Positions 45,757-54,596 of a DNA stretch of 64,000 nt are shown piece after piece (position 1 is the stretch's first letter; each line of letters opens with the position of its first letter). Origin of the DNA: an uncultured Prevotellaceae bacterium. GTDB lineage: Bacteria > Bacteroidota > Bacteroidia > Bacteroidales > Muribaculaceae. Below the pieces are notes generated by a model. The model ran no database searches. It was not told the DNA's origin and saw nothing but the letters and a program-made list of their open reading frames with translations. The stretch is taken from the NCBI GenBank assembly GCA_947302275.1, contig CAMYUW010000003.1:1-64000 (forward strand), written 5' to 3'. The position numbers and the translations under genes were made by a program.

Positions 45757-45800
45757 TGTCCGCCAGGACCTACGACCGGATCATCAAATATGCGTCTTGA
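45757..45800 (+). repeat. comM 3'-end repeat R4 (degenerate)
   Basis: ATGTCCGCCAGGACCTACGA, then CCGGATCATCAAA, translates MSARTYDRIIKYAS, parallel to [14 protein letters not shown] of ComM; then a stop. Only about 45 bp are recognisable, so this is the most decayed copy and marks the far edge of the array. Weaker call than R1-R3. Confidence 0.65.
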
Positions 45801-45975
45801 CTATGTTTTTGAGAAATTCCATTGATCGCAGCTGTTATAGTGGGAGAGGTGGAACAATTTTTGCAGTGAATAAAGTAACATGGTGAATAAAATAAAGGGT
45901 TGCATGATAGGGTTTAAAGGGTTCTGACCTTCAGGCGACACCGAATATGGATTTAAGGGACCTGGCAATAATATT

Positions 45976-46659
45976 ATGAAACGGGAAGAAACATATATTC
46001 CTTACAAGGAAAGAACACCTAAGGAGTTGTGCCGGGACATCAATCTCAGGGCCGAGAAGCTGTTTCTCAAGAAGGATAAGTATGGCCTGCTCTTTTTCGC
46101 TGTGTTTTTCTTAGTGCTGGTGGCTCTGCACTTGTACGACAAGACTTATGTGAGTTTGTGGTTCGGATTCTTAGTGGTGGGCACCATCATGGCGGGTGGC
46201 TTTGTATTCTTCAAAACCTATTTTTCTAAGAAAGATAAGTATCGCTCGCTCATTTGGGGTGTGGCTATCCTAGTGTGTGCGGTTCTGGAATGGCACGAAA
46301 AGACGTATGTAAATTGGAAGTTAGGAATCATTGTTGTGGGGGGCATACTGTTTGTGACATCTTCATTCTTCATAGTCAACAAAAAATTGGTGAATGACAT
46401 GAATCTTGCTGCAAACCCCAAGCAGTTTTTCCCTATGGCCAAAAAGCTGAAAAAGAGTTTCCAGAATAGAAATTTTATTTGCCTTTCTCTCTTAATATGG
46501 CTTCCTTTCCTACTACTCGATGACCTTCAGGATGGATGGTGGTTTACATGCTTACTCATTCTCTATGTGGTCGGAGCTCTTTTTAGTAACCGGGATTTTT
46601 GGATTGATTCCACTTTTAATGATGATTTGGAAGAACTAGAGTACCGACTCGAAGAATGA
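45976..46659 (+). CDS. Membrane protein with internal tandem duplication
   Basis: 227 residues, about six hydrophobic segments. Two consecutive units align: KKDKYGLLFFAVFFLVL...YDKTYVSLWFGFLVVGTI and KKDKYRSLIWGVAILVC...HEKTYVNWKLGIIVVGGI. The protein ends with an acidic tail (DDLEELEYRLEE). No family recognised. It lies just beyond R4, so could be the outermost cassette of the comM array or the first core gene after it. Confidence 0.75.
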   Translation: MKREETYIPYKERTPKELCRDINLRAEKLFLKKDKYGLLFFAVFFLVLVALHLYDKTYVSLWFGFLVVGTIMAGGFVFFKTYFSKKDKYRSLIWGVAILVCAVLEWHEKTYVNWKLGIIVVGGILFVTSSFFIVNKKLVNDMNLAANPKQFFPMAKKLKKSFQNRNFICLSLLIWLPFLLLDDLQDGWWFTCLLILYVVGALFSNRDFWIDSTFNDDLEELEYRLEE

Positions 46660-46805
46660 GGTTCAGTGCGTTGACTCAAAATATCTGATTATCATTAGAG
46701 TACAGTGCTACAACATCCTTGACCTGCACGATAAAGCGGTGTGCCAGTCAAGGATGTGCTATATGCGGCTCGTTAAGCCCTGCCAGTCGGTGGGACGATA
46801 GTTTC

Positions 46806-48425
46806 TTAGTGGTACAGGAAGCGTTTGATGCTCATTTTGGGAGTCTTTTCAAAAGGCTCCTTCATCATTTCCACTGCTGAGATCTTGCTGTAATTGGGGA
46901 GGGATGCGTTGGCTGTATCGCGGATCTTCCCTGGAATGGCAGCCCTGGTCTCCTCGTCCATATCTTCGGGAAGATCAGAATAGACAAGCGCCACAATTTT
47001 GCCGCCACGGTCCACCACAAGGCATTCGTCCACATACTGGCAGTTGTTCAAGACAGCCTCCACCTCCTCGGGATAAATGTTTTGACCAGAAGAGTTCAGA
47101 ATCATCGACTTGATGCGGCCACGGATAAAGATGTTGCCCTTTGCATCAATCACGCCCAAATCGCCAGTGCGGAACCAGCCATCCTCGGTCAAAGAGGCTT
47201 CAGTGGCTTCGGGATTCTTATAATAACCAATCGTGAGGTTGCGGCCCCGGGCTTGGATTTCGCCAGGTATGTGTTGCGGATCCTCAGAGTCGATGCGGAG
47301 CTCGTGGACAGGCTTCCCGCAAGAACCCGGCACAAACTTGGTCCACCATTCATATCCCAGCAACGGGCAGGCTTCAGTCATACCATAGCCAACGGTATAG
47401 GGCAGGCGTATCTTTTTAAAGCAACGCTCCGCCTCAGGATTGAGGGCAGCACCACCCATGATGAAACAGCGCACTGCTCCACCGAAAGCCTCAATGACTT
47501 TACTGCGGATTTTCTTGTAAATCAGTTGATTCAATAAGGGTATAGCCAGCAATGATTTCGTTTTCTCAATCGCAGGCTTGATGGCATTGGCATAGATTTT
47601 CTCCATCACCAGCGGAACTGTGACCACCATATAGGGTTTGATGTCCTGCATCGCCTTGAGAAGGGTAGTTGGAGATGGGGTTTTACCCAGGAAATAAACG
47701 GTGACACCATCAACGTTGGGATGGATAAACTCAATAGCCAATCCGTACATGTGAGCCAAGGGCAGCATCGAGACAACGGTTTCACCGGGACGGTTCGGGA
47801 AATGAGAGTTGGCAAAGTCATCGGTATCCGACATGGCGCTATAAGTGAGCATCACGCCTTTGGGGTTACCAGTAGTTCCTGACGTGTAGTTGATGATGGC
47901 CAAATCATCCAGATTGTCGTCAGGATAAGACACCTGCTCCGGAAACATGCCATCGGGATACTGCTGTGCAAAGGCATTCCTGCGGTTCTGCCAGGCTTCG
48001 GCCACTTCATCATCACGGTGCCAAAGCATGTTGCCGTCCTTCACATTGATGGCAGCCCTCAGATTAGGCATTTCATCGGGATTCATTTTTGCCCAGATGT
48101 CATCATCGACAAAAAGCAGAACACTGTCTGAATGGTTAGTGAGGTTGGAGACAGTGCTCGGATGAAAGTCTGCCAACAGCGGGACAGCCACACAGCCATT
48201 GACATTGATTCCCCAGAACGTCATCGCCCAGCGGGCAGAGTTGCGTGCACAGATGGCGATTTTATCGCCTTTGCCTATCCCGGTAGCGGCAAAGAAGATG
48301 CGGAAACGTTCCACGTTGATGGCCAGTTGCGCATAGGTAAAGGAATCGCCATTGTAATCACACAGGGCTTTACGGGTCCATTGTGAGTGGACCGTATCTT
48401 CTAAATTCTTCAGATAGTGCCTCAT
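46806..48425 (-). CDS. AMP-binding acyl-CoA synthetase (long-chain fatty acid CoA ligase type)
   Basis: 539 residues. Adenylate motif INYTSGTTGNPKGVM (about residue 188), VGYGMTEACPLLGYE, then GWFRTGDLGVIDAKGNIFIRGR and the late NSSGQNIYPEEVEAVL. It activates a carboxylic acid with ATP and loads it on CoA (or, less likely, another carrier); chain length not readable. No membrane segment. Monocistronic; 48426-48816 upstream contains no gene, only the promoter of the next one. Confidence 0.92.
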   Translation of the reverse strand: MRHYLKNLEDTVHSQWTRKALCDYNGDSFTYAQLAINVERFRIFFAATGIGKGDKIAICARNSARWAMTFWGINVNGCVAVPLLADFHPSTVSNLTNHSDSVLLFVDDDIWAKMNPDEMPNLRAAINVKDGNMLWHRDDEVAEAWQNRRNAFAQQYPDGMFPEQVSYPDDNLDDLAIINYTSGTTGNPKGVMLTYSAMSDTDDFANSHFPNRPGETVVSMLPLAHMYGLAIEFIHPNVDGVTVYFLGKTPSPTTLLKAMQDIKPYMVVTVPLVMEKIYANAIKPAIEKTKSLLAIPLLNQLIYKKIRSKVIEAFGGAVRCFIMGGAALNPEAERCFKKIRLPYTVGYGMTEACPLLGYEWWTKFVPGSCGKPVHELRIDSEDPQHIPGEIQARGRNLTIGYYKNPEATEASLTEDGWFRTGDLGVIDAKGNIFIRGRIKSMILNSSGQNIYPEEVEAVLNNCQYVDECLVVDRGGKIVALVYSDLPEDMDEETRAAIPGKIRDTANASLPNYSKISAVEMMKEPFEKTPKMSIKRFLYH

Positions 48426-48749
48426 AAAATTCTAGTTTTAATTGATATTTATCAATTGGCAACATAGCGATGCGTCAACACCAGTAATAACAACATTCTA
48501 ATGATTGTCACGGCTTTACATCCAATCATCAAACGTATGCCAATCCAACTAATAATGACAAAGGTACAACAAAAAAATGAATTATGGCTGATTACACCCA
48601 ATTTCTTGGCTTTATACCCTTCCATTATTGATGAAACCCACACGGCAGTAATACCTTCAGCATCATTCTCATGAGATAGCCGTCACGGCTCCTTGACAAC
48701 CCAGTAGCAGGGCATTTAGACCGAATGAAGTAAAAAATAGGGTGAATTG

Positions 48750-48780
48750 ATTGTTGTTTCACTTTTTGTGATTACATTTG
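48750..48780 (+). promoter_or_regulatory. Promoter of the DUF4923 gene
   Basis: ATTG (48750-48753), 19 nt, TACATTTG (48773-48780), 36 nt before the ATG. Nothing else recognised in 48426-48816. Confidence 0.6.
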
Positions 48781-48816
48781 CCATAGAATATATTATCAAC
48801 CAGATACAATAGCGAT

Positions 48817-49509
48817 ATGAAGAAGATTTACACTACATTATTGGCAGCGGTCATGTTGCTGGCCACAGGATGTAATACCGGACTGCTTGGCGGTCTGGGT
48901 GGAGACACCACCGGTAACGGCTCTACGACGGGTGGTGGCCTGGGAGACATACTGGGCAATGTGCTCGGCGGCGTACTGGGCACGCTGGGTTCACAGAATA
49001 CGATCGACGGTCTGCTGGGGCTTGTAATCGGCAGCGTCAAGGTTCAGGAGAGCGAGCTCTACGGCACATGGTATTATACCGGGCCAGCGGTTGCTTTCAC
49101 TAGTGAGAATCTGTTGGCCAAGGCTGGCGGTGCAGTTGCTGCCGAGACCTGCAAGGACAAGTTGCAGCCTGTTTACAACTCAGTGGGCATCAATGCACAG
49201 AACACCCAGTTCCAGTTCACTCAGGATCATCAGTTTTCCGGCAGTTTCAGGGGTATTCCGCTGAGCGGCACCTATACCTATGACCCGTCAAACGGCACGC
49301 TCAAACTGAAGACGATGATCTTCTCGACCAATGCCTACATCACCCGCACAACTAGCGGTTTGGGCCTCACCTTCGAGAGCAAAAGCCTGTTGAAGGTGCT
49401 TCAAATTGCTGCTGCCATGAGCGGAAACAGCACGCTGCAGACAGTCGGCGACTTGAGTAAGCAGTATGAAGGCGTGCGCCTGGGCTTCGACATCGCCCTT
49501 GCCAGGTAA
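48817..49509 (+). CDS. DUF4923 family lipoprotein
   Basis: 230 residues. Lipobox LLATGC (Cys about 19) followed by a Gly/Thr-rich linker (GLGGDTTGNGSTTGGGLG), then the DUF4923 body with ELYGTWYYTGPAVAFTSENLLAKAGGAVAAE and FRGIPLSGTYTYDPSNGTLKL. Exported and lipid-anchored; function unknown. Common in Prevotella-like genomes. Monocistronic. Confidence 0.85.
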   Translation: MKKIYTTLLAAVMLLATGCNTGLLGGLGGDTTGNGSTTGGGLGDILGNVLGGVLGTLGSQNTIDGLLGLVIGSVKVQESELYGTWYYTGPAVAFTSENLLAKAGGAVAAETCKDKLQPVYNSVGINAQNTQFQFTQDHQFSGSFRGIPLSGTYTYDPSNGTLKLKTMIFSTNAYITRTTSGLGLTFESKSLLKVLQIAAAMSGNSTLQTVGDLSKQYEGVRLGFDIALAR

Positions 49510-49684
49510 CCGCTACAATCGCATCATTCCACTCATCATCAAAGCACAGTCCGTCCAGCATGTGGCGAGTTGTGCTTTGATTGTACGGATAAGTAGCAAC
49601 TGTTTTTTGCTGATATATTTCATCAGTTCATTGAATTTAAGTTATTTATCACAATTTGAGCACTGATAATCCGTTAAATTAACA

Positions 49685-49692
49685 TATCTTTG
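49685..49692 (+). promoter_or_regulatory. -7 box 7 nt from the VTC gene ATG
   Basis: TATCTTTG then CGGTCCA and ATG (49700). No Shine-Dalgarno can fit between; leaderless initiation likely. Confidence 0.5.
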
Positions 49693-49699
49693 CGGTCCA

Positions 49700-50488
49700 A
49701 TGGACGACATCATCAGGACATACGACCCGATCACGCTCGACGAGATGAGTGGCATCAAGCTGATGAACCGCACCGACACCAAGTTTGTCACGACGGTTGA
49801 CCAGCTCAGGCGCTTGTTGGTACTTGCCCATGAGGATTACCGCGCTCAAGACATTGACGGCAAGCGCATTGCCTCCTATTACACCGCCTACTTTGACACG
49901 CCCGACAACAACATGTACATCGTGCACCAGAACGGCCACGCCGGGCGCCAGAAACTGCGCATCCGCTCCTACGTGGACTCGGGCCTCAACTTCCTGGAGG
50001 TAAAGACCAAGAACAACCATGGCCGCACCAAGAAGAAGCGCATGGACATGGTCGGTTTTGACCCCAAGAATCCTGATTACGGCATCCGTTTCATGCGCCA
50101 GGATGAGCAATACAGGCAGTATGACGAGTTCATGCGCAAACACTTGCGTTATGACCCGACTACCCTGAGTGAGCACTTGGAGAACAATTTCAAGCGCATT
50201 ACCCTGGTCAACAAGGCCAAGACCGAGCGCTTGACCATCGATACGGCACTCAAGTTCCATCACCTCAAGACCGACAACCGTGCCGACCTCACGGGTCTGG
50301 TGATCATCGAGTTGAAGCGTGACGGCCTGCAGCCGTCGCCCATCCTGGGGATGTTGCGCGAGCTGCGCATCAAGCCCTGCGGCTTCAGCAAGTACTGCAT
50401 GGGGTCGGCCTTGACCAATCCCTCGTTGAAGCGCAACAATTTCAAGGAGCGTCTTCGCCTGGTGGAACGCCTGTTGTCACAAGTTTAA
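49700..50488 (+). CDS. VTC-domain protein (polyphosphate polymerase-like)
   Basis: 262 residues forming one VTC tunnel domain. Basic and acidic residues expected to line the tunnel are visible: MNRTDTKFVT, AYFDTPDNNMY, RQKLRIRSYV, FLEVKTKNNHGRTKKKR, VIIELKRDG. Eukaryotic Vtc4 makes polyphosphate from ATP; bacterial members are placed beside DUF4956 and surface proteins and their product is not settled. First gene of a run with DUF4956, DUF2490 and two Cthe_2159-like genes, all on the plus strand. Confidence 0.9.
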   Translation: MDDIIRTYDPITLDEMSGIKLMNRTDTKFVTTVDQLRRLLVLAHEDYRAQDIDGKRIASYYTAYFDTPDNNMYIVHQNGHAGRQKLRIRSYVDSGLNFLEVKTKNNHGRTKKKRMDMVGFDPKNPDYGIRFMRQDEQYRQYDEFMRKHLRYDPTTLSEHLENNFKRITLVNKAKTERLTIDTALKFHHLKTDNRADLTGLVIIELKRDGLQPSPILGMLRELRIKPCGFSKYCMGSALTNPSLKRNNFKERLRLVERLLSQV

Positions 50489-50526
50489 CGTAAAAAATCA
50501 ACATTAACTAACGATAAAACACCATT

Positions 50527-51267
50527 ATGATTCTACTGCAAGATTTATCGGCCTTAGACGATGGCGCCGATGCCATCCAGGAAGCTGTAACTGCTGCCAC
50601 CACGGGGTTCAGGTGGTTTGATGCGGCTGGAGTTACCGAGATGGTAATTCGCTTCGGTTTCTTCTTGCTCGTCTTGTTCTTCATCGTCTATTTCCTGTAT
50701 TATCGCAAGACACACCGCCGCGACTACTTCTTCACTCTCGTATTGCTCAGCGTGAGCATCTTTTTCCTGATTTATCTGCTGGGCAGTGTCAAAGTCAAAA
50801 TCGGCTTTGCGCTGGGACTGTTTGCCATCTTCGGCGTGCTGCGCTACCGCACCGAGACGATACCCGTGCGCGAGATGTCCTACATGTTCGGCGTCATCAG
50901 TTTGTCGGTCATCAATGCACTGGCCGACTCGTTGAGCTTCGTGGAACTCCTGCTGCCCAATGTATCGATAGCGCTACTCATCTGGCTGTTCGAGACCTTT
51001 GTCCTGCGCGCCAATCTGGCCAGCAAGCTGGTACTCTATGACCGCATCGAGTTGATCACGCCCGAGCGCCGCGAGGAATTACTCGAAGACCTCAAGAAGC
51101 GCACCGGCCTCAATATCACCAAGGTGAATGTGGGTTCGATCGACTTCCTGAAGGATACCGCCATCCTCAAGATCGAATATGAGAACGACGGTGGTGGTGC
51201 AAGCCACGTTAATGACACATTGAAAATCCCTAAATACGAATGGCAAGAAGTCAAAGAAAACAACTGA
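50527..51267 (+). CDS. DUF4956 membrane protein
   Basis: 246 residues. About four helices in the first two thirds (FGFFLLVLFFIVYFLYY, LLSVSIFFLIYLLG, FALGLFAIFGVLRYRTETIPVREMSYMFGVISLSVINAL) and a cytosolic ferredoxin-like end (YDRIELITPERREELLEDLKKRTGLNITKVNVGSID). The RYRTETIPVREM motif is typical of the family. DUF4956 regularly pairs with VTC proteins, as here (38-nt gap). Its 3' end overlaps the next gene by 28 bp. Confidence 0.92.
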   Translation: MILLQDLSALDDGADAIQEAVTAATTGFRWFDAAGVTEMVIRFGFFLLVLFFIVYFLYYRKTHRRDYFFTLVLLSVSIFFLIYLLGSVKVKIGFALGLFAIFGVLRYRTETIPVREMSYMFGVISLSVINALADSLSFVELLLPNVSIALLIWLFETFVLRANLASKLVLYDRIELITPERREELLEDLKKRTGLNITKVNVGSIDFLKDTAILKIEYENDGGGASHVNDTLKIPKYEWQEVKENN

Positions 51268-51998
51268 TCGCAACCCTGTTGCTGATGCTATGCACAGCCA
51301 TTTTCCCGACATTGTCGCATGCCGACGATGCCGGTTTGATTGTTTCTGCTGGTGTATCACGCAAACTCACCAAAAAACTGAGCATGGGCTTTGATGCCGA
51401 GTTCCGTTCCCGCAACAACTTCCGTACCGCGTCACGTGTGGGACTTGCTGCCGACGTCAGCTATAAGGTTCTGCCGTGGCTCAAGGCCAGTGGTGGCTAC
51501 GACCTGCTCTTCGACAACAATCAAGAGAAACTCACCTATCAGGACGACGGCGTGAGCTACAATAACTGGCGTCCCAGCTATTGGGGAGTGCGTCACCGCT
51601 TTAACGTGTCGCTGACGGGCAGCTACAAGATTCAGCGTGTGGAATTGAGCCTGCGCGAACGCTGGCAATACACCTACCGCCCCTCACGTGTGATTGACAA
51701 CTTTGACTTTGACGAGGGTGAGTGGGAAGACCACGAGGTGAAAGGCAAGGGCAAGAATGTGCTGCGCAGCCGCCTGCAGGTGGAGTGGGACATCCCCAAG
51801 TGCAAGTTTGACCCGTATGCCAGCGTCGAACTGCACTCGACACGCCAGCTGGACCAGACGCGCGTCATTGTGGGCGTGTCGCACAGCCTCAAGAAGAAAC
51901 ACAATTTCAAGTTGTATTACCGTGGCCAGTACTACAGGGACAAGTCCGATGACACTAACATCCACATGCTGGGCATGGGATACACTTATAAATTTTGA
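51240..51998 (+). CDS. DUF2490 outer-membrane-like protein
   Basis: 252 residues with a signal peptide (LIATLLLMLCTAIFPTLSHA). The mature part alternates short beta strands as in small outer membrane barrels (AGVSRKLTKKLSMGFDAEFRSRNNF, WLKASGGYDLLFDNN, VELSLRERWQYTYRPSR) and ends in an aromatic residue (HMLGMGYTYKF), the usual barrel signal. DUF2490 by overall pattern. Translationally overlapped with DUF4956, so the same operon. Confidence 0.85.
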   Translation: MARSQRKQLIATLLLMLCTAIFPTLSHADDAGLIVSAGVSRKLTKKLSMGFDAEFRSRNNFRTASRVGLAADVSYKVLPWLKASGGYDLLFDNNQEKLTYQDDGVSYNNWRPSYWGVRHRFNVSLTGSYKIQRVELSLRERWQYTYRPSRVIDNFDFDEGEWEDHEVKGKGKNVLRSRLQVEWDIPKCKFDPYASVELHSTRQLDQTRVIVGVSHSLKKKHNFKLYYRGQYYRDKSDDTNIHMLGMGYTYKF

Positions 51999-52003
51999 GC
52001 GCT

Positions 52004-53221
52004 ATGAAACAGATAATACATTATAGCCTGTTATTGGTCGTGATGTCACTCGCCCTGTCGTCGTGCGTTAAGGACGATACCGACATGGCCGACATCATCG
52101 CCAGCTATCAGGTGGAGCCTGCTAACATCGAACTGGATTTCTCGGCTTTGACCGAGGCTCCTGACCAGCCCGTTACCGATGAGAACGACTCGGCCTACAA
52201 CGACTATGTCGAGAATTCACCATGGAACAAGGTCATCAATATCGACTTTGACGGAAATAACGCCACGGTGACCGGCAGGGTGGCAGGAGTCACCATCCAG
52301 ACCAGTGGCGCTCACGTGACGGTCATCAACATGTCAGGTCCTGTGAAGTTTATTGTCAGCGGACATACTACCGACGGCTCCTTGAAATTCTACGGCGACA
52401 AGCGTTTCCAGATTCTGCTCAACGGCGCCGAAATCACCAATCCCAAGGGTGCGGCCATCAACAACCAGGGAAGCAAGTCGCTATATGTCGTGCTGGCCGA
52501 CGGCACAACCAACCGCCTGCAAGACGGTTCCACCTACACCGATGTAGATGAGGAAGACCAGAAGGCGGCCCTCTTCAGCGAGGGACAGATTATCTTCAGC
52601 GGCAAGGGCCACCTGGCCACCATTGCCGTGGGGCGCGGCGGCATCCGCAGCGATGACTATATCCGCATCCGCCCGGGCGTGAGCATTTATGTCAACAGCA
52701 CGGCGCTCGACGGCCTGCGTGCCAACGACGGCATTATCCTCGACGGCGGCGTCATCAATGTGGAGACCAGCGGTCTTGGCGCCAAGGGCGTGCGCAGCGG
52801 TGGCGTGATGACCGTCAATGGCGGTCGCCTGATTGCCGTCAACAACGGCAACACCCGTGAGGACACCTCCGACGAAGGCCTGGCCGACACCACGGCGTGT
52901 GCAGCACTCTACTGCGACTCCCTGCTCGTGGTAACGGGCGGCACGCTTAAACTCAAGGCCACCGGCGACGGCGGCAAGGGCATCAATGGCAAGCATGACG
53001 CGGTCATCAACGGTGGCTCGACCACCGTGGTCGCTACAGGTACACGCAAGGTCAAGAAACCCAAAGGCGTGAAACTCGATAGAAACTTCTCCATCACCGG
53101 TGGCTACTTCTATACCTACAGCCGCCGCAGCGACCCGCTGGATGTGGCAGGGAACACCGATATAGCCACGGGATACAAGACCTGTGACTTTGGCCCTAAA
53201 GCGATAATTATAGCCTATTAA
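52004..53221 (+). CDS. Cthe_2159-family beta-helix carbohydrate-binding lipoprotein
   Basis: 405 residues from the ATG at 52004. Lipobox LALSSC; the rest is a calcium-type right-handed beta-helix of the Cthe_2159 kind, with VYVNSTALDGLRANDGIILDGG-like turns, GKSLYVVLADGTTNRLQDG-like segments (here SKSLYVVLADGTTNRLQDGS) and ALFSEGQIIFSGKGHL. The founding member binds acidic polysaccharide. Sequence-similar to the next gene over its full beta-helix. Fourth gene of the VTC operon; should be anchored at the surface or periplasm. Confidence 0.88.
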   Translation: MKQIIHYSLLLVVMSLALSSCVKDDTDMADIIASYQVEPANIELDFSALTEAPDQPVTDENDSAYNDYVENSPWNKVINIDFDGNNATVTGRVAGVTIQTSGAHVTVINMSGPVKFIVSGHTTDGSLKFYGDKRFQILLNGAEITNPKGAAINNQGSKSLYVVLADGTTNRLQDGSTYTDVDEEDQKAALFSEGQIIFSGKGHLATIAVGRGGIRSDDYIRIRPGVSIYVNSTALDGLRANDGIILDGGVINVETSGLGAKGVRSGGVMTVNGGRLIAVNNGNTREDTSDEGLADTTACAALYCDSLLVVTGGTLKLKATGDGGKGINGKHDAVINGGSTTVVATGTRKVKKPKGVKLDRNFSITGGYFYTYSRRSDPLDVAGNTDIATGYKTCDFGPKAIIIAY

Positions 53222-53243
53222 AGATAGATTTATCCACACAATT

Positions 53244-54596
53244 ATGAAAAAAATACTGCTTGCATCAGTTATGGCATTGGCTTGGTGCCTGCCCGCTGGG
53301 GCGGTGAACGGCGACGTGAATGGTGACGGCGAGGTGAGCATCAGCGATGTGAACACACTGATTGATCTCATCGCCACTGGCGAGACCAGCCCTGCCGCCG
53401 ACGTGAATGGCGACGGCGAGGTGAGCATCAGCGACGTGAACGTGGTGATCGATATCATCCTGGGCGGTGGTCAAGAAGAAGAAATTACGCCCAAGGAAAT
53501 CACGCTGGATGACAGCGAACTGGCCGAACCCTCCGAGAACATCCCCGAGGACGAGGATGAGCCCGATTATGGTGATTACGTCGAGAATACCAGCTGGGCC
53601 GTAAAGGTCAATATCACCTTTGACGGCGACAAGGCCACCGTGACCGGTAATCCCAGCAGCGTCATCGCCACTGTCGATGGCGCCCATGTGACCATCACCA
53701 GCGCCGCCAAGCACGTGAAGTACATCGTCACTGGCTCTACGGCCAACGGCTCACTCAAGTTCTACAGCGATCGCAAGTTCCAGCTTCAGCTCGACGGTGT
53801 GGACATCACCAATCCCACCGGTGCTGCCATCAACAACCAGTGCGGCAAGTCGCTCTACCTGGTGATGAATGCGGGCACGGTCAACACCCTGCGCGACGGC
53901 GAGACCTACTCCATGGACGAGGGCGAGGACCAGAAGGCAGCCCTCTTCAGCGAGGGTCAGATCCTGGTCAGCGGCAAGGGACTGCTCAATATCTATAGCG
54001 TCGGACGCCACTGCATGGCCAGCGACGACTATATCTTCGTGCGTCCCGGGTCGCGCATGTACCTCAACAGCACCAGCGGCCATGGCATCAAGGCCAAGGA
54101 CTATGTCTATATCAAAGGCGGTGTCATCAACATGGAAATCGCTGCCGATGGCGCCAAGGGCATCAACTGCGACAGCCTGATCAACATCGCTGGAGGCCGC
54201 ACAACGATCATCAACACCGGAACAAACAAGCTGGAGACTGACTCTTTGGGCAATGAGGTCTCGACTGGCGCCGCTGGCGTAAAGGCCGACCACAACATCA
54301 CCATCAAGGGCGGAACACTCAACATCAAGTGCACGGGCAACGATGCCAAGGGCATCAACGTGGCACAGCCCTTTACCTTTTCGGGTGGCGAGTTGAACGT
54401 GGTCTGCACCGGCAACCAAGTGAGCGTCGCTCCCAAGGGAGTGAAATGTGACACCGATTGCATCATCAACGGTGGCGCCTTCTACAGCTGCGCCCCCAAT
54501 GGCCGAGCCCTTGATGTGGACGGCACCCTCACCATTGCCGACGGCTACACCAGCCGCAACGATAGTGATTCCCGCCTCGTCGAAATCATCTATTGA
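53244..54596 (+). CDS. Cthe_2159-family beta-helix protein with N-terminal dockerin-like repeats
   Basis: 450 residues. Signal peptide (MKKILLASVMALAWCLPAGA) is followed at once by two dockerin-like EF loops, GDVNGDGEVSISDVNTLIDL and DVNGDGEVSISDVNVVIDII, near-identical also in DNA; then an acidic linker and the same beta-helix as the preceding gene (KSLYLVMNAGTVNTLRDGETY, ALFSEGQILVSGKGLLN). An N-terminal dockerin is unusual, since all others in this window are C-terminal. Last gene of the VTC operon (22-nt gap). Confidence 0.9.
   Translation: MKKILLASVMALAWCLPAGAVNGDVNGDGEVSISDVNTLIDLIATGETSPAADVNGDGEVSISDVNVVIDIILGGGQEEEITPKEITLDDSELAEPSENIPEDEDEPDYGDYVENTSWAVKVNITFDGDKATVTGNPSSVIATVDGAHVTITSAAKHVKYIVTGSTANGSLKFYSDRKFQLQLDGVDITNPTGAAINNQCGKSLYLVMNAGTVNTLRDGETYSMDEGEDQKAALFSEGQILVSGKGLLNIYSVGRHCMASDDYIFVRPGSRMYLNSTSGHGIKAKDYVYIKGGVINMEIAADGAKGINCDSLINIAGGRTTIINTGTNKLETDSLGNEVSTGAAGVKADHNITIKGGTLNIKCTGNDAKGINVAQPFTFSGGELNVVCTGNQVSVAPKGVKCDTDCIINGGAFYSCAPNGRALDVDGTLTIADGYTSRNDSDSRLVEIIY

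Noticed and set aside
48452-48643. 63-aa minus ORF as a gene
   Set aside because: No start signal, no domain, and it lies in an AT-rich gap; treated as chance.
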